Shown piece after piece: positions 42,584-50,392 of a stretch of DNA of 64,000 nt. The stretch is from Robiginitalea biformata HTCC2501 (GTDB lineage: Bacteria; Bacteroidota; Bacteroidia; Flavobacteriales; Flavobacteriaceae): contig NC_013222.1 of assembly GCF_000024125.1 (NCBI RefSeq), forward strand, positions 3,241,501 to 3,305,500, written 5' to 3'. The notes beneath the pieces are model-generated. The model was given only the letters and a program-made list of their open reading frames with translations. It did not search any database and was not told where the DNA came from. Both the position numbers and the translations under genes were made by a program. Positions within the stretch are counted from its first letter, which is position 1; every line of letters starts with the position of its first letter.

Positions 42584-43771
42584 TTAATCCAGAATCTTGG
42601 TTACCTGGCCGGCACCGACAGTACGACCTCCTTCGCGGATGGCGAAGCGCAGCCCCACGTTCAGGGCGATCGGCTGGATCAGGTCTACAGTGATGGTCAG
42701 GTTATCCCCCGGCATCACCATTTCAACGCCGTCAGGCAGGTTGATGGTTCCGGTAACGTCCGTTGTCCGTACGTAGAACTGAGGACGGTAGTTGTTGTGG
42801 AACGGCGTGTGACGTCCACCTTCTTCTTTTTTCAGGATATAGACTTCCGCTTCGAACTTGGCGTGCGGAGTAACAGATCCCGGCTTGCAGATTACCATTC
42901 CGCGCTTGATATCTTTTTTCTCGATACCGCGCAGCAGGATACCTACGTTGTCACCGGCTTCCCCGCGGTCGAGGATCTTGCGGAACATCTCAACACCTGT
43001 AATGGTAGAGGACAGTTTTTCAGCGCCCATACCGATGATGTCAACCGCGTCTCCTGTACTGGCAACACCAGTCTCGATACGGCCTGTAGCAACAGTTCCA
43101 CGTCCGGTAATGGTGAATACGTCTTCAACGGGCATCAGGAAATCCTTGTCCACATCGCGCTGGGGCAGCTCGATCCACTCGTCTACAGCCTTCATCAGCT
43201 CCATTACGGTGTCCACCCACTTTTGCTCGCCATTCAGGGCGCCCAGGGCAGAACCGGAAATAACCGGGCTGTTGTCGCCGTCGTACTCGTAGAAGGAAAG
43301 CAGCTCGCGCACTTCCATTTCAACGAGCTCCAGCAGCTCCTCGTCGTCCACCATGTCTACCTTGTTCAGGAAGACAACGATGCGCGGGATACCAACCTGG
43401 CGGCCGAGCAGGATGTGCTCGCGGGTCTGGGGCATCGGACCGTCTGTAGCAGCAACTACCAGGATAGCGCCGTCCATCTGGGCAGCACCCGTAACCATGT
43501 TCTTTACGTAATCCGCGTGACCCGGACAGTCAACGTGGGCGTAGTGACGGTTTTCGGTCTGGTATTCTACGTGAGAAGTGTTGATGGTAATACCACGTTC
43601 TTTTTCCTCGGGAGCGTTATCGATGGAGTCGAAGCTCCGAATGTCAGAGAGGCCAGCGTTTGCCAGTACGGTAGTAATGGCGGCTGTCAGCGTAGTTTTA
43701 CCGTGGTCGACGTGTCCAATCGTACCGATATTCAAGTGCGGTTTGGAACGGTCAAATGTTTCCTTAGCCAT
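42584..43771 (-). CDS. tuf: translation elongation factor Tu
   Basis: EF-Tu delivers aminoacyl-tRNA to the ribosome. The 395-residue chain has the G-domain motifs GHVDHGKTT (residues 19-27), DCPGHADY and NKVDMVDD, followed by beta-barrel domains 2 and 3 ending [10 protein letters not shown]. It lies in a tRNA/secE/nusG context that is conserved across bacteria. A short hairpin (AAGCC/GGCTT) follows the stop. Confidence 0.98.
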   Translation of the reverse strand: MAKETFDRSKPHLNIGTIGHVDHGKTTLTAAITTVLANAGLSDIRSFDSIDNAPEEKERGITINTSHVEYQTENRHYAHVDCPGHADYVKNMVTGAAQMDGAILVVAATDGPMPQTREHILLGRQVGIPRIVVFLNKVDMVDDEELLELVEMEVRELLSFYEYDGDNSPVISGSALGALNGEQKWVDTVMELMKAVDEWIELPQRDVDKDFLMPVEDVFTITGRGTVATGRIETGVASTGDAVDIIGMGAEKLSSTITGVEMFRKILDRGEAGDNVGILLRGIEKKDIKRGMVICKPGSVTPHAKFEAEVYILKKEEGGRHTPFHNNYRPQFYVRTTDVTGTINLPDGVEMVMPGDNLTITVDLIQPIALNVGLRFAIREGGRTVGAGQVTKILD

Positions 43772-43927
43772 TGTTAGTGATTTTAATCTTAGTTTATATT
43801 AGTGTAACTGTTCTAAACGCGTCCGGCCCGCCATCCCCAAACTCCCTGCCGGTAAACGGCAATTGGAAATCGGTTCGATCAGGGCTCCGAAAGCGGGTGA
43901 TCCGGCCACCGGGGCCATATTTCTTTG

Positions 43928-43999
43928 AGCCAACGACGGGAATTGAACCCGTGACCTCTTCCTTACCAAGGAAACGCTCTACCCCTGAGCTACGTCGGC
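43928..43999 (-). tRNA. tRNA-Thr (GGT)
   Basis: A 72-base cloverleaf: acceptor GCCGACG pairs with CGTTGGC (one G-U). The anticodon loop is TTGGTAA with anticodon GGT, and the T arm is ACGGG/CCCGT. The CCA end is not encoded. It lies 156 bases upstream of tuf. Confidence 0.93.
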
Positions 44000-44089
44000 T
44001 GGTTGGCGCAAGGTTCAGGGGGCGACATCACCGAAAACCTTTCGGAAATCGATCGGCCCAAGCACCGCAAACGCTTGCCCAAGGTCTTG

Positions 44090-44162
44090 AGCGGGAGACC
44101 GGGTTCGAACCGGCGACATTCAGCTTGGAAGGCTGACGCTCTACCAACTGAGCTACTCCCGC
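44090..44162 (-). tRNA. tRNA-Gly (TCC)
   Basis: A 73-base cloverleaf: acceptor GCGGGAG pairs with CTCCCGC, anticodon stem TCAGC/GCTGA, loop CTTCCAA with anticodon TCC, and T loop TTCGAAC. Confidence 0.95.
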
Positions 44163-44451
44163 AATAATTTAATCTCAATATGTCAATTCGCGAGGATTAC
44201 CTCGCTGCGCTCGGTTCCGGTTAAACCTAAAACCATTTTTAGTAGCGTTTCGGTTGTCTCCGGATTACCGCCACCGGTTTCCCGGTGTCGGTGATCCTGG
44301 TTCGGGGAACCGGTCCGAACGTTTGCAGAACGTCCGGTGGACGTTTTGCAGTGAGGAGCCAGCTGGTGCGCTGGCCTCATCCTCTTATATAAGAACTCAA
44401 TGAACGCTAATCAAAAGCGAGCTCTTGACACCCACTTTAAGAATTTCTTTG
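44163..44451. other. 289-bp spacer inside the tRNA cluster
   Basis: No coding gene or tRNA is seen. It is longer than the other tRNA spacers and carries imperfect direct repeats (ACGTTTGCAG at 44319-44328, ACGTTTTGCAG at 44341-44351) and several short GC inverted repeats. It could hold processing sites or a decayed gene. Confidence 0.4.
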
Positions 44452-44534
44452 TGGGGAGAGCAGGATTCGAACCTGCGAAGGTGAAAACCAACAGATTTAC
44501 AGTCTGTCCTCGTTGGCCGCTTGAGTATCTCCCC
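44452..44534 (-). tRNA. tRNA-Tyr (GTA)
   Basis: An 83-base class II tRNA: acceptor GGGGAGA pairs with TCTCCCC, anticodon stem ACAGA/TCTGT with anticodon GTA, a long variable arm, T loop TTCGAAT and discriminator A. Confidence 0.95.
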
Positions 44535-44560
44535 GAACCCTAGAAATTTAAGAACTTACG

Positions 44561-44634
44561 AGCCGATGGAGGGACTCGAACCCACGACCCCGAGATTACA
44601 AATCACGTGCTCTAGCCAGCTGAGCTACATCGGC
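44561..44634 (-). tRNA. tRNA-Thr (TGT)
   Basis: A 74-base cloverleaf: acceptor GCCGATG pairs with CATCGGC, and the anticodon loop TTTGTAA gives anticodon TGT. The anticodon stem CGTGA/TCTCG has one T-T mismatch. It is the first gene after the candidate promoter at 44685-44714. Confidence 0.92.
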
Positions 44635-44656
44635 TTAATGGGCCTTTTTTAAGCAT

Positions 44657-44683
44657 AAAAAAGTCCGCTATTTCTAACGGACT
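44657..44683 (-). terminator. intrinsic terminator after hpf
   Basis: On the minus strand AGTCCGTTA pairs with TAGCGGACT (one G-U) around a GAAA loop, followed by six T. It lies 38 bases past the hpf stop. Confidence 0.88.
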
Positions 44684-44684
44684 G

Positions 44685-44714
44685 CAAATGTAGATAATTA
44701 TTTATTTAATCAAA
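44685..44714 (-). promoter_or_regulatory. promoter of the tRNA-tuf-secE-nusG-rpl-rpo gene group
   Basis: Minus strand has TTTG (44711-44714), an 18-base spacer, then TACATTTG (44685-44692): a full match to the Bacteroidota -33/-7 promoter. The predicted start falls at the first bases of the hpf terminator stem, so the new transcript would begin inside that hairpin. Confidence 0.6.
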
Positions 44715-44721
44715 ACTATAT

Positions 44722-45039
44722 TTATAAAAATTTTAGGGAGGAATACGCCCTGGGTTTGCGCTTCTTTTTGACCAGTTTCCGCTCCAGGGAACTGCAGGCA
44801 GAATCGACTGCTTCCTCAAAGGATTTACACTGCTTTTTCACGACGAAGGTATCTTTGGGAACCTGCATTTTAATCTCTGCAACCTTGTTCTCCTTTTCGC
44901 TGATGTTCTCCACCTTCAGAAACACCTCGGCCCGGATGACCCGGTCGTAAAATTGTTCGAGTTTGTCGAGCCGGCGCTGGGTGAATTCCAACAGTTTACC
45001 ATCGGCGTTAAAATTGACGGATTGTGTGGTCACATGCAT
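44722..45039 (-). CDS. hpf: ribosome hibernation promoting factor / RaiA family, short form
   Basis: The 105-residue protein binds the 30S decoding region and inactivates ribosomes in slow growth. It has the family pattern: LLEFTQRRLDKLEQFYDRV, then an NKVAEIKMQVPKDTFVVKK strand pair, and a basic C-terminal KKKRKPR. The long C-terminal dimerisation domain is absent. It starts 21 bases after xerC. Confidence 0.9.
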   Translation of the reverse strand: MHVTTQSVNFNADGKLLEFTQRRLDKLEQFYDRVIRAEVFLKVENISEKENKVAEIKMQVPKDTFVVKKQCKSFEEAVDSACSSLERKLVKKKRKPRAYSSLKFL

Positions 45040-45060
45040 ACGCGTTGATTTTGATGGTTC

Positions 45061-45954
45061 TTACTTTGTTTTGTTCCTCGGGTGCGAAGTACCGTGGATC
45101 CGTTTCAGCTCGGCAATGCTATTGTGCGTATAAACCTGCGTGGAGGCCAGTGAAGAGTGTCCCAAAAGTTCCTTGACGGAATTCATATCGGCTCCCTGGT
45201 TTAGTAGATGAGTAGCGAAGGTATGCCTGAGGATGTGCGGGCTCCTTTTGGACTTCGCGGATACCATACTAAGGTATCTATTTATAATTCTATAAACAAG
45301 ATTTTCATATAATTTATTGCCCCTGGAAGTGAGGAAGAGATGCGGTTCCGAACCGGATTTGAAGTGGGCGCCCCTGAGCTCCAGGTAGGCCCGGATTTCA
45401 CGTACAATCCCCGGTAGGAGCGGCAGGATACGCTCCTTGTCCCGCTTCCCGGTAACCCGCAGCGTCCCCTGTTCCAGGTCTACGTCCCCGAGCTTTAATC
45501 CAATGAGTTCGGCCCGACGCATCCCCGTGGTATAGAGGAGTTCCACAACCAGTTTGTCCCGATGGGCCTCATACCCTTCCGATGGCTCCCATTCGCCCAG
45601 CAGGCCCTCCATTTCCGACTCGCTGAAGGGGATTTCCACCCGGCGCGGGATTTTCAACGGTTTGTGGGCGGCCAGCGGGCTCGCGTCAATGCGGCCCTGC
45701 CGAAGCTGGTATTTATAATAGGATTTCAGGGAGGCTACCTTCCGGTTCACCGACCGGTTGTTCAGGCCGGATTCCATCAGGTGGATGATCCAGCTGCGGA
45801 TCACGGGGTACGGCTGGTCCGCCAGGGCAAATTCCCCCTGTTCCTCCCGGCAGTATTCCGAAAATGCATCCAGGTCGGCCAGGTAGGCCTTCACCGTATG
45901 GGCGGCATACTTCTTTTCCAGGGTCAGGTATTTGGCAAACGCCTCCAGGGACAT
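45061..45954 (-). CDS. xerC: tyrosine recombinase, XerC/XerD type
   Basis: The 297-residue recombinase has an N-terminal SAM-like DNA-binding domain and the catalytic set Arg146 (TGMRRAEL), Lys170 (TGKRDKE), His240 and Arg243 (HILRHTFATH), His266 (GHSS) and nucleophile Tyr275 (QVYTH). Length and motifs fit chromosomal dimer resolution at dif rather than an integron or phage integrase. It sits between rpsU and hpf, a housekeeping context also seen in other Flavobacteriaceae. I see no dif site nearby. Expression is probably by read-through of the rpsU terminator. Confidence 0.92.
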   Translation of the reverse strand: MSLEAFAKYLTLEKKYAAHTVKAYLADLDAFSEYCREEQGEFALADQPYPVIRSWIIHLMESGLNNRSVNRKVASLKSYYKYQLRQGRIDASPLAAHKPLKIPRRVEIPFSESEMEGLLGEWEPSEGYEAHRDKLVVELLYTTGMRRAELIGLKLGDVDLEQGTLRVTGKRDKERILPLLPGIVREIRAYLELRGAHFKSGSEPHLFLTSRGNKLYENLVYRIINRYLSMVSAKSKRSPHILRHTFATHLLNQGADMNSVKELLGHSSLASTQVYTHNSIAELKRIHGTSHPRNKTK

Positions 45955-45982
45955 GGATTAAAGATACGAAAGGGGCGGGTAC

Positions 45983-46015
45983 AAAAAAACGACCCGGGCC
46001 AAATGGTCCGGGTCG
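45983..46015 (-). terminator. intrinsic terminator after rpsU
   Basis: On the minus strand an 11-bp stem (outer CGACCCGG/CCGGGTCG, inner GCC with GGT) around an ATTT loop is followed by seven T. It lies between rpsU and xerC, only about 30 bases before the xerC start. Confidence 0.9.
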
Positions 46016-46038
46016 CGATATTGCTTGCTGAGTGGATC

Positions 46039-46233
46039 CTAGTATTCTTCCTGGTCCCTCAGACTTTGGATATATTCTGCCTTGAGCACTTGCTGGCGGC
46101 GTTCTACCGAAGGCTTGGTAAACTGCTGCCGCTTCCGCAGCTGGCGCATGGTACCGGTCCGGTCGAATTTCCGCTTAAAGCGCTTGAGCGCTCGGTCGAT
46201 ATTTTCTCCTTCTTTTACAGGTATAATTAACAT
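46039..46233 (-). CDS. rpsU: 30S ribosomal protein S21 (bS21)
   Basis: The 64-residue basic protein (IIPVKEGENIDRALKRFKRKF) is a 30S platform protein. In Flavobacteriia it helps hide the 16S anti-Shine-Dalgarno sequence. Its own mRNA has an 11-base Shine-Dalgarno match 9 bases before the ATG, unlike the other genes here. This supports autoregulation: low bS21 exposes the anti-SD and favours rpsU translation. It has its own promoter and terminator. Confidence 0.95.
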   Translation of the reverse strand: MLIIPVKEGENIDRALKRFKRKFDRTGTMRQLRKRQQFTKPSVERRQQVLKAEYIQSLRDQEEY

Positions 46234-46241
46234 GGGCTACA

Positions 46242-46252
46242 ACCTCCTTTCT
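46242..46252 (-). promoter_or_regulatory. extended Shine-Dalgarno sequence of rpsU
   Basis: AGAAAGGAGGT on the minus strand is complementary over 11 bases to the usual 16S 3' end (ACCUCCUUUCU), with 9 bases to the ATG. I checked the upstream regions of rplK, tuf and rpoB and found nothing comparable. Confidence 0.8.
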
Positions 46253-46268
46253 TTTGGGATTCGGGCTG

Positions 46269-46276
46269 CAAATATA
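46269..46276 (-). promoter_or_regulatory. candidate -7 element of rpsU
   Basis: Minus strand reads TATATTTG (TAnnTTTG), giving a leader of about 30 bases that contains the Shine-Dalgarno sequence. A TTTC is found near the -33 position. Confidence 0.5.
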
Positions 46277-46301
46277 CAGCCATTCCCCGGAAACTTCCTA
46301 G

Positions 46302-47465
46302 TTATTTTAAAAGATTCTTTGAGATGACCACTTTCTGTATCTCCGTAGTCCCCTCCCCGATGGTGCACAGTTTGGCATCCCGGTAGAATTTTTCCACGGG
46401 AAATTCACGAATATACCCGTATCCCCCATGGATTTGCACCGCCTCGTTAGCCACCCGCACACACACTTCCGAAGCGTACATCTTGGCCATGGCGCTCTGT
46501 TGGGTTACCGGTTTACCCGCATTTTTCAAAAACCCCGCTTTGTGGACCATCAATTCAGCCGCCTCGATTTCCGTGGCCATCTCAGCGAGTTTGAAGGAGA
46601 TACCCTGGAATGCGCTGATGGGCTTGCCGAACTGCACGCGTTCCTTGGAGTATTTCAGGGATGCCTCAAAGGCTCCTTTGGCAACTCCCAGGGAGAGTGC
46701 CCCGATGGAGATGCGGCCTCCGTCCAGGACCTTCATGGACTGGATAAAGCCTTCCCCTACCGGCCCGAGCCGGTTGCCGTCCGGGATGCGGCAATCCTCA
46801 AAAATCAATTCGGCGGTTTCACTGGCGCGCATGCCGAGCTTATCCTCTTTCTTGCCGCTGGAGAATCCCGGGGTACCCTTTTCCACCACAAAAGCCGTCA
46901 TGCCCCGGCTGTCTCCTTTCTCCCCGGTCCGGGCAATGATTACCGCCACATCGCCGCTGATCCCGTGGGTGATAAAATTTTTGGCACCATTGAGAACCCA
47001 GTGGTCACCGTCCTTTTTAGCCGTGGTATTCATCCCGCCGGCGTCCGACCCTGTGTTGTGCTCGGTCAGGCCCCAGGCACCGATCCATTCGGCAGTGGCT
47101 AATTTAGGAATCCAGCGCTGCTTTTGCTCTTCGTCCCCAAAAAGCAATATATGGTTCGTGCAGAGCGAATTGTGGGCGGCCACGGACAGGCCGATACCCG
47201 GGTCCACCTTCGAGATTTCCTCGATAATGGCGATGTATTCGTGGTACCCCATCCCGGAGCCCCCCAGGGCTACCGGTACCAGCACCCCCATAAATCCGTA
47301 TTCCCCGGCTTTCTTGAAAACCTCCACGGGAAACGTCTGGGAAGCATCCCATTCCATTACGTGGGGACGGATGAACTGTTCCGCAAAATCCCGCGCAGAT
47401 TCGGCCACCATACGCTGGGTTTCGGAATATTCAAAATTCACACTATCAGTGGATTCGGCGATCAT
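46302..47465 (-). CDS. acyl-CoA dehydrogenase
   Basis: The 387-residue FAD enzyme oxidises acyl-CoA thioesters to enoyl-CoA. It has the family signatures AWGLTEHNTGSDAGG and QIHGGYGYIREFPVEKFYRDAK, and the catalytic glutamate region GEGTTEIQ near the C-terminus. It most resembles the short/branched-chain class, but substrate length cannot be fixed from sequence alone. A TATATTTG element lies in the end of the upstream HhH gene, so it may have its own promoter. The next gene downstream is rpsU. Confidence 0.92.
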   Translation of the reverse strand: MIAESTDSVNFEYSETQRMVAESARDFAEQFIRPHVMEWDASQTFPVEVFKKAGEYGFMGVLVPVALGGSGMGYHEYIAIIEEISKVDPGIGLSVAAHNSLCTNHILLFGDEEQKQRWIPKLATAEWIGAWGLTEHNTGSDAGGMNTTAKKDGDHWVLNGAKNFITHGISGDVAVIIARTGEKGDSRGMTAFVVEKGTPGFSSGKKEDKLGMRASETAELIFEDCRIPDGNRLGPVGEGFIQSMKVLDGGRISIGALSLGVAKGAFEASLKYSKERVQFGKPISAFQGISFKLAEMATEIEAAELMVHKAGFLKNAGKPVTQQSAMAKMYASEVCVRVANEAVQIHGGYGYIREFPVEKFYRDAKLCTIGEGTTEIQKVVISKNLLK

Positions 47466-47471
47466 AGCAAT

Positions 47472-48206
47472 TCATTGTTTTTCAAGGGACAAATATAACG
47501 CTATTCTCTCAATTCGCCCGCCTGGAATACTGCCGATCTCCCGGAGCTCCTCCAGGGATTCGTAGGGACCCAGGGTATTTCGGCGGGCCACGATATCCCG
47601 GGCCATTTGCCAGTCCAGGTACACCAGTGCAGCCAGTTCCTCAACGGTGGCATCGTTGATATCTATGCGTTGTACCGGCGGGGGTTGCACCACCCGGAAC
47701 TGCAGGGCGGCACGCCTGGCTACCTCCGGGGGGAGCCCGTATACGTCGTAGAGCTGCCCGGCGTGCTGGAAGCCGCCAAGGGCATCTCGGAACTTTACGA
47801 TCCGGGCAGAAAGGACCGGACCAATCCCGCGGACGGCCTGCAAATCCGATGCGCTGGCCTGGTTCAGGTCCCGGAAAGGGTTGGGTTTTGCCTCGTCCCG
47901 GCCCGGCGGGCGGACCCGGAGGGTGGAGGTGTCTGAATGGGGTACCCGTACTGCGGAGGCGTCCGGATGGCGTTGCCGGCCCGCAAAGGATTCCGGCTTA
48001 CCGGACTTTTGATCGGAAACCGGAGTAACCGGGGTGTCAGGGATCCAGGTAAAAGTAGTGTCGGGTCCTGCAGCGACCGGATGCCCGCTCCCCCACCCGG
48101 GCGCCGAGCGACGCAAGCATTCCAGCAGTAACATCAGGCACAGGAAATAAAAAATCCCACTCCGGATGCGTTGGTTGCCTCTGAAGTGGGATTCGGGTCG
48201 CCTCAT
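47472..48206 (-). CDS. helix-hairpin-helix (ComEA-like) membrane-anchored protein
   Basis: The 244-residue protein has a basic N-terminus, one hydrophobic segment (about 18-32), a Pro/Ser-rich linker, and two HhH units. One is at about 113-150 (NQASASDLQAVRGIGPVLSARIV) and one at about 185-235 (INDATVEELAALVYLDWQMARDIV, then LREIGSI). ComEA-type proteins bind DNA outside the inner membrane during uptake; here that role is inferred from architecture only. It lies 28 bases downstream of the AGCS symporter gene. Confidence 0.8.
   Translation of the reverse strand: MRRPESHFRGNQRIRSGIFYFLCLMLLLECLRRSAPGWGSGHPVAAGPDTTFTWIPDTPVTPVSDQKSGKPESFAGRQRHPDASAVRVPHSDTSTLRVRPPGRDEAKPNPFRDLNQASASDLQAVRGIGPVLSARIVKFRDALGGFQHAGQLYDVYGLPPEVARRAALQFRVVQPPPVQRIDINDATVEELAALVYLDWQMARDIVARRNTLGPYESLEELREIGSIPGGRIERIALYLSLEKQ
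47490..47497 (-). promoter_or_regulatory. possible -7 element of the acyl-CoA dehydrogenase gene
   Basis: Minus strand reads TATATTTG within the last codons of the upstream HhH gene, 25 bases before the ATG at 47465. There is no upstream TTTG match. Confidence 0.3.
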
Positions 48207-48234
48207 CCGCCAAAAATACGGATGGGGCCTGCCC

Positions 48235-50301
48235 CTATTCTGCAGTCTGCTTCCGGAAAAGCTGGTTATTCTTGAGTTTCGTCATGTACTCCCGCAGGTC
48301 TACCCGTACCTCGCCGGACATGATATACAAGCCGATGATGTTCGGGAAGGACATGGCCAGGATCATCATATCCGAGAAATCGAGTACCGCACCCAGGCTC
48401 ACAGACGCCCCGATTACGACAAATACCAGGAAAAGGGATTTGTAGACCATCTCGGATTTCTTGCTCTTGCCGAAGAGGAACGTCCAGGCCCGCATACCGT
48501 AGTAGGACCATGAAATCATCGTGGAAAAGGCAAAGAGGAATACCGCGATGCCCAATACATACGGGAACCAGGAAATCTGGCTGCCAAAGGCATCGGACGT
48601 AAGTTGGGCGCCGGCCATGCCCTCCACCTCGTGCATCCCGGTAAAAATCAGGACGAGTGCCGTCAGCGTACAAACCACCACTGTATCGATAAACGGTTCG
48701 AGCAGGGCCACAAAGCCCTCAGAGGGCGGATGGTTGGTTTTTGCGGCGCTGTGCGCGATGGCAGCCGACCCCACACCGGCTTCATTGGAGAATGCCGCCC
48801 GCTGGAAACCGACCACCAGCACGCCGATGATCCCCCCCTTGAGGGCTCCCGGGTTAAATGCGCCGTCCACGATGGCGGAAAAAGCCGGTCCGATATTTTG
48901 TATGTTCATGATAATGACCGCGAGGGCGGCAACCACATAGATAGTCGCCATGAGGGGGACCACCTTGCCGGTTACCTTGGCGATGCTCCGGATTCCCCCG
49001 ATGATCACGACCCCTACCAGGATGGCCGTAACCACACCGAACCAGAAGCCGTTCCCCTGAAGGACCGAGAATTGCCCGGCCAGTTGTTCAAAAGACTGAT
49101 TGGCCTGGAACATATTCCCCCCGCCAAAGGAAGCGCCTACTGCCAGGACGGCAAATACCACGGCCAGCACCCTTCCGAGGCCTTTGAGGTTCCTTTTTTC
49201 CAGCCCGTACCGCAGATAGTTCATCGGCCCGCCGAAGACCCTCCCGTCCGGGAGGATGTCCCGGTATTTCACGCCCAGGGTGCACTCCACAAATTTCGAG
49301 GACATCCCGAGCAGCCCGCAGATAATCATCCAAAAAGTCGCCCCTGCCCCACCGAGGGATACGGCAACGGCTACACCTGCGATATTTCCAAGCCCGACAG
49401 TACCGGACACCGCGGTCGCCAGTGCCTGGAAATGCGTAACCTGCCCGGGGGCATTCGGGTCGTCGTATTTGCCGCGTGCCAGGGCCAGGGAATGCCGGAA
49501 GCCGCGGATGTTGATAAAGCCCATGCGGATGGTGAAGAAGGTGGCCCCCAGTACGAGCCAGATTACGATAAACGGAATGCCATTGGTAATCGGGTCGCCG
49601 TTCGGGTGTGCAATTACCACGGGCTCGTCGTATTCCACCTGGGCCAGGTAATGGGCCCCCTGCTCGATGATGTGTTCCGGGTTGTCCGGGTTGTAGATTA
49701 CCTTCCCTTCGTCCACCAGGTGTTTCAGTGAACCGGAGGCGTTAGCCGAAATGGTCTGGTCCGGCCCGTTATCCCGGGATATAACCGCTATGGGGTCTCC
49801 ATTTCGGACTTGCTCCCCTTCTGCCTTCAGCCACTCTTTAAGGACGTACCGGTCGGTTACGTCTGGCGACCAGCCGGGGATGCCGATATTCTTGACGTCG
49901 GCATATACCACCGGGTCGTACAGGCCGAGAGCGGCGAACGGATCCCAGAAAAGCACGGATCCCAGGGCGTTGACCGCCGGTGTCATCGTGCCGTTGAATA
50001 CTTCCGTGATCGCCTCGGTGGGGACGGTGTATTCCGCGGTTGCCGAGTTCCCCTGCGAATCCGTTACGACCACGGAGTAAGGCACGCCTTCGGTGAGCCC
50101 TGTAGACCGGTCCGAGGTAAGCGGGGTCTCCTGGTTGCTCCACCGGTAGGTGTACGGCGCCGTACCACCGGAAACGGTTACCCGGATGACCCCGTCGTTG
50201 ATATTGGATGACGGGTTGTTGATGGTCCCCCGGAGTTCGAGTTCCTGGGCGGTTATCCCCAGGGATGTCATGCAGATCAGGAGGGAAAGTAAATACTTCA
50301 T
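48235..50301 (-). CDS. AGCS-family sodium/amino-acid symporter with SprB-like and lipoyl-like N-terminal extension
   Basis: Residues about 241-688 form a normal alanine/glycine:cation symporter: ALATAVSGTVGLGNIAGVAVAV, then FGGPMNYLRYGLE, AAFSNEAGVGSAAIAHSAAKT, and about ten membrane spans. The first 240 residues are unusual. They hold a signal peptide (1-19), an SprB/Ig-like module (about 20-95; DGVIRVTVSGGTAPYTYRWS), and a lipoyl/biotinyl-like hammerhead (about 150-200; KEWLKAEGEQVRNGDPIAVI and SGSLKHLVDEGK). The lysine usually modified in lipoyl domains is replaced by the DNGPD region. The extension would lie in the periplasm. It may sense or bind a ligand; this is inference. Confidence 0.85.
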   Translation of the reverse strand: MKYLLSLLICMTSLGITAQELELRGTINNPSSNINDGVIRVTVSGGTAPYTYRWSNQETPLTSDRSTGLTEGVPYSVVVTDSQGNSATAEYTVPTEAITEVFNGTMTPAVNALGSVLFWDPFAALGLYDPVVYADVKNIGIPGWSPDVTDRYVLKEWLKAEGEQVRNGDPIAVISRDNGPDQTISANASGSLKHLVDEGKVIYNPDNPEHIIEQGAHYLAQVEYDEPVVIAHPNGDPITNGIPFIVIWLVLGATFFTIRMGFINIRGFRHSLALARGKYDDPNAPGQVTHFQALATAVSGTVGLGNIAGVAVAVSLGGAGATFWMIICGLLGMSSKFVECTLGVKYRDILPDGRVFGGPMNYLRYGLEKRNLKGLGRVLAVVFAVLAVGASFGGGNMFQANQSFEQLAGQFSVLQGNGFWFGVVTAILVGVVIIGGIRSIAKVTGKVVPLMATIYVVAALAVIIMNIQNIGPAFSAIVDGAFNPGALKGGIIGVLVVGFQRAAFSNEAGVGSAAIAHSAAKTNHPPSEGFVALLEPFIDTVVVCTLTALVLIFTGMHEVEGMAGAQLTSDAFGSQISWFPYVLGIAVFLFAFSTMISWSYYGMRAWTFLFGKSKKSEMVYKSLFLVFVVIGASVSLGAVLDFSDMMILAMSFPNIIGLYIMSGEVRVDLREYMTKLKNNQLFRKQTAE

Positions 50302-50350
50302 ATTCGGTAGGGTGAGTTAGTGTGGTTTGAATTTTTCGGACCGCGGCAAT

Positions 50351-50367
50351 ATCCTAAAAATTAGGAT
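50351..50367. other. palindrome upstream of the AGCS gene
   Basis: ATCCTAA and TTAGGAT are perfect arms around AAA, flanked by GGC and GCC. It lies 50 bases before the symporter start and 26 bases past the K+ channel stop. Without a T-run it is a possible operator rather than a terminator. Confidence 0.4.
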
Positions 50368-50392
50368 GCCGTCCAAATATTATCCCCGGGGT

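Noticed and set aside
44183..44380. A 65-codon minus-strand ORF in the tRNA spacer
   Set aside because: Composition is random-like, with no homology I recognise and no promoter; it ends close to tRNA-Gly and lies in a likely processed precursor.
45061..45954. Tyrosine recombinase as a sign of an integron or genomic island
   Set aside because: The neighbours are rpsU and hpf, the length and motifs are those of XerC/D, and no attC-like sites, att repeats or cargo genes are seen around it. The adjacent tRNA genes show no duplicated 3' ends.
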